64,000 bases of DNA from the NCBI GenBank assembly GCA_963576725.1, contig OY755247.1:17734526-17798525 (forward strand). The letters run 5' to 3'. The stretch is from Azorinus chamasolen (lineage: Eukaryota; Mollusca; Bivalvia; Cardiida; Solecurtidae). The notes beneath the pieces were generated by a model, which saw only the letters and a list, made by a program, of their open reading frames with translations, searched no databases and was not told where the DNA came from. Numbering within the stretch: the stretch's first letter is position 1; each line of letters opens with the position of its first letter. A program made the position numbers and the translations under genes. Shown here piece after piece: positions 30,002 through 39,907 of this stretch.

Positions 30002-30170
30002 GTAAACAGTGCAGATCCAGATCAGAGGGTTATTACAGGGTCCATGCAGGGTATGCACTGTTTGTTATTAAAAAATCCTTTATTATGCAGTTTAACTGGT
30101 ATTTGCAAACATTCTATATCTATATCAGAAGGCTCTTAGAGCCTTAATCTGCACTGATTGTCATTCAAAA
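30002..30170. repeat. Two degenerate TTAA-2-like hairpin pieces
   Basis: GTAAACAGTGCAGATCCAG ... GGGTATGCACTGTTTG, then TTTGCAAACATTC ... GGCTCTTAGAGCC ... CTGCACTGATTG. Confidence 0.45.
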
Positions 30171-30354
30171 TTCTCTCTCAAAGTTTGCCGTTCATACTGA
30201 CGATGATGACTGTGATATTCCATTTTGAAAAATAGATTTTTAGAGCTTGTGTGCTTGTGTAAAGACTTTGAAAAATATTAATAGTAAGAACGTAATAATA
30301 AAAATCGCATTCATAAAAAGATATAAATAGTATTTCAATCACACGATGTCACCT

Positions 30355-30511
30355 CTGTAAAAGTCCCTTTTTGAAACCATTGTGATAAATAGACCAAAAC
30401 CTCTTTTTAGAATAGTGTAGTTTTGAAACCATAGAGCAAAAGAGCTTTTACAATGGTTTCAAAAAATGACTTTTACAGAGGCGTTAAAATGCATTAGTAG
30501 AAGGGAATGGG
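30355..30511 (-). mobile_element. TTAA-1 MITE, rearranged
   Basis: CTCTGTAAAAGTCCCTTTTTG, GAAACCATTGTGATAAATAG, then a jump to TTTTGAAACCATAGAGC and ACAATGGTTTCAAA, ending AGAAGGGAATGGGTTAA (TTAA 30512-30515). Confidence 0.65.
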
Positions 30512-30515
30512 TTAA

Positions 30516-31075
30516 TAAAGTGCCGATTCTTCATTTTCTGCCATGACCAAACTTTCCCACTTTCACGTGCCCATTATAAAATTAATCTAGTAATATTCAT
30601 GATGTCATTATTTCTTACACGATTAAAAGAGTTAATGATGAGTTCATAAACAGAGTAAACCCAGATCCGACGACTCTTGTATGAGCCTTCCGATCAGGGT
30701 CTGCTCTGTTTGGCTTTGGAAATATAATAGATCTGACTCTACAGTATCTACCTATACTATACTATACTATACAGTAAAACCTCTCTATAACGGCCACTAA
30801 ATTACATCAATATTTTGTGTTTAAGGCAGGTGGCTGCTTAAAGCAAGGTGAAAGTAAATCAGAACGCTCCCATAGGATCGTTCTGTTTTACTTTCACCTT
30901 GCTTTAAGCAGCCACCTGTCATCATTACCAACTAATTAACACAATTTAGTGACCGTCATAGAGAGGTTTTACTGTACTATACTATAAACCTGTGTACATA
31001 TGCAGTTCTAAAATTTCAGCTAATGAATATCCATGAGGTAATTATTTCTTACATAAATATTGAACAGGTAAAAGG
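30516..31075. mobile_element. TTAA-2 pieces around a TA-1 copy
   Basis: A right-arm piece (TTCATGATGTCATTATTTC) ends at about 30634. A left/core piece (AACAGAGTAAACCCAG, GGGTCTGCTCTGTTTG) runs to a TACTA-repeat at 30751-30771, where TA-1 is inserted. The rest (ACCTGTGTACATATGC, AAAAGGTTAA) resumes after it. Confidence 0.6.
30772..30974. mobile_element. TA-1 MITE in a TACTA microsatellite
   Basis: CAGTAAAACC to GGTTTTACTG, flanked by CTATACTATA on the left and TACTATACTATA on the right. The target TA lies in the short repeat. Tip GCTCCCATAGGATCG has two substitutions. Confidence 0.88.
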
Positions 31076-31079
31076 TTAA

Positions 31080-31717
31080 AGCTTGATGCAGCTTAGATTA
31101 CTGAATCCAAATACAAACACAAGAAACATGAAATATTATGAATTTTATTCAATATCTTCAAAATCCCGACTAAAAATATTGACCTGATAAATAGACCAAA
31201 GTAATGGTCACTGAGCGATTGGTTTCTAGAAATGTTGGTGTCCTATATTCCAGTAAGTGTTATTCCTACTCGGAACTTTGAAATTAAAGTCCACCATCTC
31301 AGGTTAATTGAAACCAATCAGTAATGTTGTGGACTCGTTAAGATTTACTTTGAATAAACTTATTTTCTTTGTATTATCTTGGTTGAATTAAGAAAAAAAA
31401 AACATGAAATGAATTATACATCGATATAATGGTTAAGTGATTTCTTCAAGTAACAACATACTATACTCTTCCAATTATCTGGTTTCCATTCGTTAATATA
31501 AAATTATAAGTTCTTTGAAATATTAATCCTGGTCAATTTTTATGAAACTGTGGAAACATTGAATTCATTATAGTATTACCATGACAAAACAATACATATG
31601 AACAGTGTACTTAAGGCAATCAGGATTAACCCTTTTATCTCATGATTCTATTAATTTCATTTTCTTTATTGGGCTAATAGAGGTCCAGATACTTTGATGC
31701 TTAAGTTAAAGCATTTT
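31080..31717. other. Stretch with no recognisable feature
   Basis: Apparently low-copy AT-rich DNA; a TTAACCCTTTTATCTCATG word at 31627 is an isolated TTAA-type end. Confidence 0.4.
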
Positions 31718-31815
31718 CAAGAATTCTAAAGAGTGGTCACAGTATAGGGTTTGATGGAGAAATGACGATATTTGTACTTAGGTACGCACCTTTATCTGTT
31801 GCTTTGCTGTAAACC
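31718..31815. repeat. HP-1 right half
   Basis: GAATTCTAAAGAGTGGTCAC, TAGGGTTTGATGGAGAAATG, GTACGCACCTTTATCTG. Confidence 0.65.
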
Positions 31816-31847
31816 CACTCTACGACGGCCATCGGTAGGAGTCTTTA

Positions 31848-32069
31848 CCCTTTCCCTCCATAGGCTATTTTTAGACCCAACCACTTTGAATTAATCTACC
31901 CAAAAGGAGCATTAACTAGAGAAAAGTAAAAATTTAGAATTTTGTAGTTTGAAACCATTGTGATAAATAGAACATTTGCTCCTATAGGAGCAAATGCTGT
32001 ATTTATCACAATGGTTTTAAGAAGTGGTTATTACAGAGGAGTAGAAAGGCGTATTTATGGAGGAAGAGG
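31848..32069 (+). mobile_element. TTAA-1 MITE with TTAA-2-like ends
   Basis: TTTA at 31844-31847 and TTAA at 32070-32073. Ends CCCTTTCCCTCCATAGG and GTAGAAAGGCGTATTTATGG-AGGAAGAGG combine TTAA-2 terminal words with the TTAA-1 interior and palindrome. Compare the hybrid at 21540. Confidence 0.8.
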
Positions 32070-32073
32070 TTAA

Positions 32074-32522
32074 TTCTTTACCTAATGAATTGTCATGTGA
32101 GAGGTAAAATTTTACGTCATGAATATCAGTTAGATTTTTTTATAATGGCACATGAACAGAGGAATAGTTATACATGGAAAAAACTGTAAAATCAAATCTG
32201 TACATGTAATGCATAAGCAAACATAGCAGACCCTGTTCAAACTCTATACAGTAGAACTTGTCCTAAGCGGACATTCATTTATTGAATACATGAGTCTAAA
32301 AAAGCAAGTGAGGGGATTTCTGCAGATTACTTTTGACCTGAACTTAGCTACCGCCTGGCTTACAGTCCCATACTTAAACCACTTTTTGATGGTCGCTTAA
32401 GGCATGTTCTACTGTTGTAGTCATTATTATAGGAAACATCCCAGTGTGCAAAAGTAACTTCCAGAGCGATAGGTCTTCACTGTTTGCAAATGCGCTAAAA
32501 TGCGTTTATATGACGGAAGGGG
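32074..32522 (-). mobile_element. TTAA-2 MITE split by a TA-2-like element
   Basis: Left arm TTCTTTACCTAATGAATTG; core piece AGCAAACATAGCAGACCC. After the inner element: GTCTTCACTGTTTGC and GACGGAAGGGGTTAA (TTAA 32523-32526). Confidence 0.65.
32249..32414. mobile_element. TA-2-like MITE, old copy
   Basis: CAGTAGAACTTGTCCTAAGC / GCTTAAGGCATGTTCTACTG; left TA at 32247-32248. Hairpin tip deleted. Confidence 0.65.
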
Positions 32523-32526
32523 TTAA

Positions 32527-32877
32527 GTGATAACATAGACCCTTGAGTCATATGTATCTTCTTATGTTTTGTATGTGAAATATGTAGCAGACTTAACAAC
32601 GTAATGTACCTATTACGATAGTTTCAAATTGGTTATTTGTGTTTTGTAGCATTGTACAATGCATTATCCTTCAGTTTAATCGGCTTTAATAGTCCGAGGT
32701 CATCATCCGTTATTATGTGCGCTGCCTTAACCGTACATGTTCACTGCGGTTTTACAAACTACTGTTACATGTACCATGGAAAAAGTTTGAAATGCTGGTC
32801 ATATTTTGCTGACACACACTGAATTAAACTACCCTTAAATGCATGCTATGCACTTATCTTGCAGAGTGAAACCTTAA
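32527..32877. other. Stretch with no recognisable feature
   Basis: A 61-aa plus-strand frame (32637-32822) has no domain I recognise. Confidence 0.35.
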
Positions 32878-32965
32878 GTTACACTTGCAAACGGCTTGTA
32901 GGCGACGTCTCATCGCGCTCCAAGCTGTTTCGCAGTTTCTCAATTGTTTCTCTACAGCTTGAACA
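32878..32965. repeat. HP-2 fragment
   Basis: CTTGCAAACGGCTTG, GGCGACGTCTCATCGC, CCAAGCTGTTT. Confidence 0.5.
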
Positions 32966-33027
32966 AATCAGAACTGCTTCCTTGTTCAGTTGGTCAGCAG
33001 AAGAACCTATTAAAGTTGAATTCTACA

Positions 33028-33172
33028 TATTGAACACTTTACTTTATGAATATGCATGAAAAATGACATTATGAATAGCAATTAGATAAAATTGATATTG
33101 GTATGTGATACCTATCATGCGGCTCTCGCGTGATATTGGTAAGCGTATCTATGAGGCAAAAGATAAAACACT
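33028..33172. repeat. TTAA-2-like remnant
   Basis: CTTTACTTTATGAATATGC, AATGACATTATGAATAGC, GCGTATCTATGAGGC. The core is absent. Confidence 0.4.
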
Positions 33173-33186
33173 TTTGTAATAACAAT

Positions 33187-33625
33187 AAATACTCGATACT
33201 TCGAAAATTTAGTAATGAATAATAATTTCTGTCTTTAAGCCAGGTGACTGCTTAACCATTTCGGTGCCAAATTTCTTATTGTCGTCTGCAATCCAAATTT
33301 TGTTAAATCTTTCGGTACAATAAGGAAATGAGATAAATAAATGCAAAATTCAAAAGAATAAGCACATATATACATACATACTGAGACCAAAAGTGAAGTC
33401 CCTGATCAGACGCCGCCTTGAAAAGGCGACGTCTGATCTGGGACTGCACTATTTGTTGTGGTGCATTTATGCGATTTCGGCGGTGAAAGGGTTAATGCAT
33501 GGTGAAAGTCATATAAAAACTCCTAGAGGAGCTTTCTGCATGACTTTCACCCTGCATTAAGCTAACCTCTGTGTTAAAGATCCGTAATGGTACGTATTTG
33601 AGTGTTCGTAGTATCGAGGTTTTTG
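33187..33625. mobile_element. TA-4 MITE containing TTAA-5
   Basis: Left ACTCGATACTTCGAAAATTT and GGTGACTGC. Right TGCATGGTGAAAGTCAT, the hairpin CTCCTAGAGGAGC, CATGACTTTCACCCTGC and GTATCGAGG. The inner element is 33256-33491. Confidence 0.75.
33256..33491 (+). mobile_element. TTAA-5 MITE nested in TA-4
   Basis: TTAA at 33252-33255 and 33492-33495. Ends CCATTTCGGTGCC and CGGCGGTGAAAGGG. Core AGTGAAGTCCCTGATCAGACG ... CGTCTGATCTGGGACTGCACT with tip CCGCCTTGAAAAGGCG. Joining the flanks (GACTGC-TTAA-TGCATGG) restores the TA-4 sequence seen at 51109. Confidence 0.9.
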
Positions 33626-33955
33626 TTTTATTGTATCAGTTTTTCTGTATTTATAAATAATAAATACATGTACTTCATTGTTCATAACGCTTTCCCCAAA
33701 CTGTTGTTACAGTACAACTGCGATAGCTCGAACACTAAAACACGTATCGGTTATCGATCTTTGAGACAGGAATCGTTATCGGCATCGTTATCGTTACATG
33801 TATCGCTATCGGTCTTTAAGCCACCTACATAAAAATGCACCGATTCTTCATTATTAAAATTTTGAAGTATCGAGTTTTAATGTAGGCCTAATTAATATCC
33901 ATACAGTCATTGTTTATTTCATGAAAATTCATTCTCTGTTAGTAGTTTTATTGAA

Positions 33956-34190
33956 TTGTGTCCCCTCACCCCCCACATCCCCATCCCCTCTCTTTCTCTT
34001 CTCCCATCACGAACTCTCTACCCCTCTCCCCACTCTTTCCCTGCCTGTCTATGTCTCTATATATCTGCCTTTCTCTCTATCCTGTCTCTGACGTTATCTA
34101 TCTTTCTGTCTGTATGTCCGTCTGTCTGTCTGTATCTGTCTATCTGTGTCTGTCTCTATCTTTCTCTCTCTCACACACATTTATGTTTGG
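33956..34190 (+). repeat. CT / CTGT microsatellite
   Basis: CT-rich, then TCTGTCTGTATGTC words, then CTCTCACACACA. Confidence 0.9.
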
Positions 34191-34528
34191 AATGGTAAAA
34201 ATATATCTCTTAGTATGGCATCTTTGTTTCATATAGTGCAAATATACATGACATGATGGCTTTTTCATTGATATACGATTGTATTCAATGTTATTGTCTT
34301 AGAATCCTGAAATACCATTGGTATTCTAAACAAACTGCTGCAATTCGTTGTTCCTTGTTTACTGACAAAAAGACCTTCAGCCAACATACAGTTTTCCCGA
34401 AGTATTGAAGTATTATACGATATCCAATTGTGCTGGAAATTGTTTATGATCTTTGTAACCTTGGGCAGATTGATATAGTAGACAGTCGTAGTATTGCTTT
34501 ATAACAAGAGATGCTTTCGTTCCCACAG
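34191..34528. other. Stretch before the candidate exon
   Basis: No repeat recognised; it ends in a T/C-bearing tract and AG that could serve as a 3' splice site. Confidence 0.4.
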
Positions 34529-34677
34529 ACCTCGTGACCATGACCTAGCAGGGAAGATGCTAGACAGCCCGCAGATCCTTCATACAGATCCCGCGGTGAC
34601 TCATAACAAAACAGGAAAACCTAGACAGCTCCAGATGAATTACATCGCAACCTCTCTACACCGATCAGCCACAAGAG
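34529..34677 (+). CDS. Candidate internal exon of a host gene
   Basis: A TTTCGTTCCCACAG acceptor precedes it and GAG|GTTACA, a weak donor, follows. The 149 bases are open in one frame (PRDHDLAGKMLDSPQ, DPAVTHNKTGKPRQL, NYIATSLHRSATR) and are visibly richer in G+C than the AT-rich flanks. Entering phase 2 and leaving phase 1. I do not recognise the protein. There is no neighbouring exon I can pair it with, so this could be chance or a fragment of an unknown repeat. Confidence 0.35.
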
Positions 34678-34782
34678 GTTACATTGTACGTCTTTGCTCT
34701 TTTGCTGCCAAATATTGTAGTCTGAAAAACTTGTTGTCTGCTACGATTTCCATTTGTTCAGTTTTCTTCCAGGTTATCTTAA

Positions 34783-35003
34783 CCCATTTGCTCCCACGAT
34801 CCCATATATGGGACGTAGGCAAACAGTGTAGACTCTGATCAGACGCCGCATAATGCGGCGTCTGATCAGAGTCTACACTGTTTGCTGATAGGAAATTCAA
34901 TATAAAACAAAATAAAAATGAAAATTTAGACCAGACATCCCGTAGATAAAAGATAGACTAATCCAATATACAAGCATGGAAGAATCCACTGGCAGTAAAT
35001 GGG
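34783..35003 (+). mobile_element. TTAA-4 MITE
   Basis: TTAA at 34779-34782 and 35004-35007. The left 120 bp are almost identical to the copy at 18911, including the perfect 33-bp-arm palindrome. Confidence 0.9.
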
Positions 35004-35026
35004 TTAAAAAACATTACCGTTGTAAC

Positions 35027-35095
35027 AAACAGATTGGATTCTAATGAGATGTCGAATTACTAGGCGCCTTATCTGGAATCTATTTTGCATAGGTT
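35027..35095. repeat. HP-2 core, old
   Basis: AACAAACAGATTGGATTC, TGAGATGTCGAATTACTAGGC, CTGGAATCTATTTTGC. Confidence 0.5.
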
Positions 35096-35182
35096 TTCAC
35101 AGATGCAATATTGGCAGTGAAAGAGCTTAAGGTATTTGAAGCTGAATGCAGGAATAAGGGAAGTTTCAGTATTGCCTATAGT

Positions 35183-35393
35183 TTGCAGGCTATATTTAGA
35201 TACAACCTCTGAATAAATCTACCCAAAATGAGCATTAACTAGAGAAAAAGGAAAATTTTAAAATTCTGTTGTTTAAAACCATTGTGATAAATGGAGCATT
35301 TGCTCCTATAGGAACAAATGCTCTATTTATCACAATGGTTTCAGAAAGTGACTTTTACATAGTCGTCAAAAGTCGTCAATATGAGGGAATGGG
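35183..35393 (+). mobile_element. TTAA-1 MITE, left end lost
   Basis: AGGCTATATTTAGATAC to TATGAGGGAATGGGTTAA (TTAA 35394-35397). Right flank GCAGCCATCTGCC is TA-1 sequence, so it landed in the GCTTTAAGCAGCC word of a TA-1 element. Confidence 0.75.
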
Positions 35394-35412
35394 TTAAGCA
35401 GCCATCTGCCTT

Positions 35413-35600
35413 TAACACTTTACTCTATACACACGGCTTTATATGCATTTGCAAACAGAGTAGATCCAGATCAGATGGCCGTCTGGTCAGGGTCAGCTCC
35501 GTTTGCTAATTGAATAAAATTCAAATGATTCTACACATTCTGCCACGGTAAAAACATCTACGGGTTGAGGTGACATGATAAAAGTTAATATAATGCATAG
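35413..35600 (+). mobile_element. TTAA-2 MITE, terminal part expanded
   Basis: CACTTTACTCTATACAC, TTTGCAAACAGAGTAGATCC, GGTCAGCTCCGTTTGC. The right arm grades into the tandem repeat that follows. Confidence 0.65.
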
Positions 35601-35768
35601 TTATGATGTCAGTTTTTCTTGGAGCTAAGGGTTATGATGTCAGTTTTTCTTGGAGCTTAGGGTTATGACGTCAGTTTTTAAGGGTTATGATGTCAGTTTT
35701 TCTTGGAGCTTAGGGTTATGACGTCAGTTTTTAAGGGTTATGATGTCAGTTTTTCTTGGAGCTTAGGG
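35601..35768 (+). repeat. Alternating 31/22-bp tandem repeat
   Basis: TTATGA(T/C)GTCAGTTTTT starts units at 35601, 35632, 35663, 35685, 35716 and 35738. Steps are 31, 31, 22, 31 and 22 bp. Long units add CTTGGAGCTTAGGG; short ones AAGGG. Confidence 0.92.
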
Positions 35769-35772
35769 TTAA

Positions 35773-35979
35773 CCCTTTCCCTGTTCTATATTTATTCAAA
35801 ATTTCAATACCTTCTGAATATTCATGGACAAAATAGTTATAATGAAATATGGAAGATGGAACATTATATTGCCATTTTAGAAAGTAAAGAAGCACATCTT
35901 TCAAACAGAGCAGCAGCTGTCTGATCTGGGTCTACTCTGTTTGCAAATACGTGAAAACACGTTTATATAATTGAAAGGG
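35773..35979 (+). mobile_element. TTAA-3 MITE
   Basis: TTAA at 35769-35772 and 35980-35983. Ends CCCTTTCCCTGTTC and AATTGAAAGGG; left arm AAATTTCAATACCTTCTG; core AAACAGAGCAGCAGCTGTC half-deleted, then GGGTCTACTCTGTTTGC. Confidence 0.85.
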
Positions 35980-36191
35980 TTAAATATCACCTTTGTTCGA
36001 TCATTTTCTAGTCGTTGAAGTAAGGTTCTTCTGTATATGAAGCATTATTCTATTGTAAATGTTATCCATTATTCATTATCCTGAGAATACTCAGACAGTT
36101 TGCACAACCATATCTTGGAAATCCGTTTGTTTTCTGCGCAGTAAATTTACATTCTATTCCATTTCTACGAAGTCTTATTTGAATTGGTTAA

Positions 36192-36765
36192 CCTTGTCCT
36201 TCATGAATATTTATGAATGGAGTAATGTCAACATGAACATTGATATAAAACTAAAGTTTTATAATTGCAAAGTGAGCATATTTTTATCCATTGCAGAAAC
36301 AGTAGAATAAGATCTGTATAATTTCTTAACCCACTCCCTCCTTCTGACGCCTCTTAACCTCTCTGTAAAAGCCATTTCTTGAAACCATTGTGATAAATAG
36401 AGCATTTGCTCCATTGGAGCAAATGCTCTTTGCATTATAATGGTTTAAAAACTACACAATTCTAACATACTCCTTTACTATAGTTGATGCTCCTTTTCGG
36501 TATATTAATTCAAAGAGGTTAGGTCTAAAATAGGAGCAAGTGGTATATTTATTACACTGGTTTCGAAAGTAAACAAATCTGAACAAATCCTTTATTGCTA
36601 GTAAATGCTCATTTTCAGTAAAATTTGGTCAAAGAAGTTTCTGAAAATAGTCTAGGATGGAATGGGTTAAGCAAACAGAGCATGTCGTATTAAGACAGCT
36701 TTTACAAAAGCCTTTTGGTCGAGTCTGCTCTATTTGCAAAGGTGCAAAAAGGCGCCTCCATGGAG
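36192..36765 (+). mobile_element. TTAA-2/3-type MITE containing a TTAA-1 compound
   Basis: TTAACCTTGTCCTTCATG start (TTAA 36188-36191). The flank before the inner MITE is AAGATCTGTATAATTTC; the flank after it is GCAAACAGAGCATGTCG, GAGTCTGCTCTATTTGC. The right terminus is near GGAGTTAAGGCTTAA. Confidence 0.6.
36330..36666 (-). mobile_element. TTAA-1 MITE with a second partial core
   Basis: TTAA at 36326-36329 and 36667-36670. The first core is GCATTTGCTCCATTGGAGC. After TTAGGTCTAAAATAGG a second palindrome half (AGCAAGTGGTATATTTATTAC) and second right arm follow, ending GGATGGAATGGG. Confidence 0.75.
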
Positions 36766-36890
36766 TTAAGGCTTAATGTGTATCGAAGTTTGGTCAAGAG
36801 CCTCCCGATTCCTCTGCATAAACACTCATTCAATTATTTATTGCATTCAGCATAATAAAATATTCATAGCAAATGTGATACGTACATGTA

Positions 36891-37232
36891 CAGTGAATCC
36901 TCGTTATACCGGCATTCGTTACAATGGCATCCTCGTTATACCGGCAATATGCATTGAAACAACATCATCGTTAACTCTTTGAAACAACCACTAAATAAAT
37001 AGGTGCAATGCCAATAACACAGGTGATTGCTTAATGCAGAACACAAGAAGTGCAAAAAGCTCACTAAGGGAGCTTTTTGCATTTCTTGTGTTCTGCATTA
37101 AGCGATCACCTGTTGGTACTAGACTAAAACAGGCCACATGGTTCCTTTCATATTCAAACTCGTTATAACGACAATTTCGTTATACCAGCACAATGTCTGG
37201 AAACAAATACCTCCGTTGCAATGATGGTACTG
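36891..37232. mobile_element. TA-3 MITE (342 bp)
   Basis: CAGTGAATCCTCGTTATACC at the left, GATGGTACTG at the right, with TA at 36889-36890 and 37233-37234. A subterminal GTTATACCGGCA word is repeated. The central hairpin (CACAAGAAGTGCAAAAAGC, tip CTCACTAAGGGAG) sits inside AGGTGATTGCTTAATGCAG / CTGCATTAAGCGATCACCT. Confidence 0.88.
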
Positions 37233-37239
37233 TATATAC

Positions 37240-37717
37240 AGTAGTAAGAACATAATTAGTGCATTTATCCCTTTGTTTCTCCCTGTCAGGTACATGGCGT
37301 CTCAGAAACCAGTGGAAGACAGGACAAAGTGGAAAAGAGATTGTCAGTACAGTCAGCTTAGATGCCCCTACCACTGACTAGGTATCGGAATAAGTGAAAT
37401 GAAGATATTTATTATGACATATAACACGATAAGCAGGAAAAGAAATGACAACAGATATTTCTCAGATTTAACTTTAACTTTGCAATATTTGTAAAAAAAT
37501 CTTTTTTATTTTCCTGAAATATAAGTTTTTCAATTTCTGTACTATTGGCCATTGACAATAATGTCTTAAATTTAAATCGTCAAAATTTAGGACATACCAA
37601 CATATGATTGATAAATCATTCATGTTGCTTTGCGTACATTTTCTTTCGTTTCTACTGGTATTAGTGCATCGACAAGATTCAATCGCTTAATAAACACACT
37701 ACAAAGTTGTCAACAGA
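37240..37717. other. Stretch with no recognisable feature
   Basis: A short frame reading MASQKPVEDRTKWKRDC (37297 onward) resembles LINE C-terminal tails in composition, but I cannot support it. Confidence 0.3.
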
Positions 37718-37721
37718 TTAA

Positions 37722-37942
37722 CCCATTTGCTCCCATTGGATTCTTCCATGCTTATATATTGGATTAGTCTATCTTTTATCAAGGGGTTATCTGGTGTAAA
37801 TTTTAATTTTTGTTTTGTTTTATATTGAATTTCCTATCAGCAAATAGTGTAGACTCTGATCAGACGCCACATTATGCGGCGCCTGATCATAGTCTACACT
37901 GTTTGCCTACGTCCCATATATAGGATCGTGGGAGCAAACGGG
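37722..37942 (-). mobile_element. TTAA-4 MITE
   Basis: TTAA at 37718-37721, TTAC at 37943-37946. Reverse orientation relative to 18911; core AGACTCTGATCAGACGCC with tip ACATTATGCGGCG. Confidence 0.85.
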
Positions 37943-38029
37943 TTACATACTGCTGAGACGACGAGCCAGCAGTTCCACGAAGTTCAAAGCCGAGAGCATC
38001 GCTAATTTAACGCCAAAGCGACCGCTTAA

Positions 38030-38208
38030 CTCTTTCCCTGTTCTATGTTTATTTCAAATTTCAATACCTATTGGATATTCATGAATAAAGTAGTTATAAT
38101 GAAATATGGAAGGTGGAACTTTCTAGCGATTTTAGAAAGTAAATAAACAGATCTTTCAAATTCCATCAGCAATCAGAGCAGACCCTGATCAGACGGCTCC
38201 TCTAGGAC
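38030..38208 (+). mobile_element. TTAA-3 MITE, right end lost
   Basis: TTAA 38026-38029, TCTTTCCCTGTTCTATG, then GCAATCAGAGCAGACCCTG and GACGGCTCCTCTAGG, where it breaks. Confidence 0.7.
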
Positions 38209-38972
38209 TATAATGCAATTAGGCCCGAAGTGGGCTGTACTATTTCTTATAGTATACCGCATTCCTTTGTTCACGTAAGTATTTTAGCAGTTCTGTGTCG
38301 CTCCGTGATTACCTCAATTTAATAAATTTTTCCTTCAGTCGTATTAATCTGCAAATCAAATTACAATTAGATCTATTGCCTTTACTAAAGTTAAAAAACA
38401 TTTTAGTAACAATTTATTCAAGCTGAATAATAATCATTATTTTACACAGAATTTATTTTCGAAAAATGCATTGTTTAAATACATTTCTTGGATTGAAATG
38501 TGCAAAACCCAGTAGATCTTTCTTTTCAATCTAGAGCGTGGCCGGGTAGCTAACTCATCACTGGAGTCGATAGTCATAGCAGTGATGATGTTAGATTTAT
38601 AGTTTTGAAACCGATGTTCAATGCATGTAGAATTGACAGACAGATCCATCAAACTGATTGGATATGGCGAACTTACAGACCATTTGGCAGTACTTAACAT
38701 CAAGGAGGATAATGCGCTAATGCATGCATGATGTCGTTGCGCTAATGACGTCATTTGATGACGTCATGACATCTGTAAAAACAGCCCAATGTCACCACGA
38801 CGCTGGATCAACATTATTTTCTTTGTGGCTGAATGCATGTAACAAGAATGTGACATGTATTTCGACACGATAATCTTTGAAAAAGGCCCTTAGTGATCGA
38901 AATATTAGATCATGCTATTCAAGTATTTATGTATTAATTAATATATAATTTAGAATGACGTAATACATCAAC
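38209..38972. other. Stretch with one unassigned minus-strand frame
   Basis: A 105-aa frame on the minus strand (38437-38754) lies in somewhat GC-richer DNA (DSSDELATRPRSRLKRK near its end). No domain or splice signals are convincing. TGACGTCAT words cluster at 38745-38765. Confidence 0.25.
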
Positions 38973-39340
38973 GTGCGTTTCCGTATGCGCGGAAATTACC
39001 GAGCACCGGAAATTACCGAGCGCAGCGGTCCATATAGTGTCCCAGTGGGCACAGTTGCAATTTAGGGATAGGTACATTTAACATAAGTAAAGAAGGAGCG
39101 TATGTGGATAGGTAGAGCCATATGTACATGTATATGTATTTATATGTCTCTGGGATAAGGTATACTATTTATACATTTCATTTACCGGTATGTGCGTTTC
39201 CGTGTGCGCGGAAACTACCGGAACTTACCGAGCGTAGCGGGCACTATATAATGTTCCAGCGGGCACTATCGTAATTTAGTGACCGGTACAGTTTACATAA
39301 ATAAAGAAGGAGCGTATTTGAATAAGGTATACTATATAGA
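38973..39340 (+). repeat. Two-copy 219-bp tandem
   Basis: GTGCGTTTCCGT-TGCGCGG begins copies at 38973 and 39192. Both continue with TTACCGAGCG-AGCGG, GTTCCAGCGGGCAC-type words and AAGAAGGAGCGTAT. Confidence 0.8.
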
Positions 39341-39461
39341 AATAGAGAATGAGACAAAAAGTGAAGTCCCTGATCAGACGGCGCCTTGATAAGGCGGCGT
39401 CTGATCTGGGACTGCACTATTTGTCGTGGTGCATTCATGCGACTTTGGCGGTGAAAGGGAT
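39328..39461. mobile_element. TTAA-5 MITE, left end missing
   Basis: AGTGAAGTCCCTGATCAGACG, GCGCCTTGATAAGGCG, GGGACTGCACTATTTGTCG, GGCGGTGAAAGGG. The left side fuses with the 219-bp tandem. Confidence 0.75.
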
Positions 39462-39729
39462 ATACAGGATAATGAGGCCTTTGTAACTCGTCAACAATAC
39501 ATTTTGACACAGAAATAGTCTGTTTTGCTGACATCAGACTGTTTGGGATAAGTGAGGTTTCATCAACCATATATTGGCATGTCCGGTGATATAATTATAA
39601 TAGTAACTTCGCTTGTTAGTTTTCATTTTGCTGCTAAATGAATAGTTTTATCCCCTATGCCGTTATTCGCAACTGGATTTGCATTTACATACGACGTCTC
39701 ACCGGGATCCTTCAGTTTGATATTCCGTC

Positions 39730-39885
39730 ACAGAGCAACGACTAGATAAAGGTGCTTACTCAAATACTAAAATCGTCATTTCTCCACCAGACCCGATGGT
39801 GTGACCACAGGTGTGACATATAGGGTTTGGTGGAGAAATAAAGAAGTTATTCATGAACATATTTTAATTTATGCATCTTATCTGG
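39730..39885. mobile_element. HP-1 repeat, tip deleted
   Basis: CAGAGCAACGACTAGATAAAG, TCTCCACCAGACCCG, then TAGGGTTTGGTGGAG, TTATCTGGACCTCTG. The CAGAG...CTCTG ends are visible. Confidence 0.7.
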
Positions 39886-39907
39886 ACCTCTGACCCTTAT
39901 CCCGCTA

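Noticed and set aside
38745..38765. Repeated TGACGTCAT words as a deliberate CRE promoter
   Set aside because: The same word is part of TTAA-2 arms throughout the window, and there is no nearby gene.
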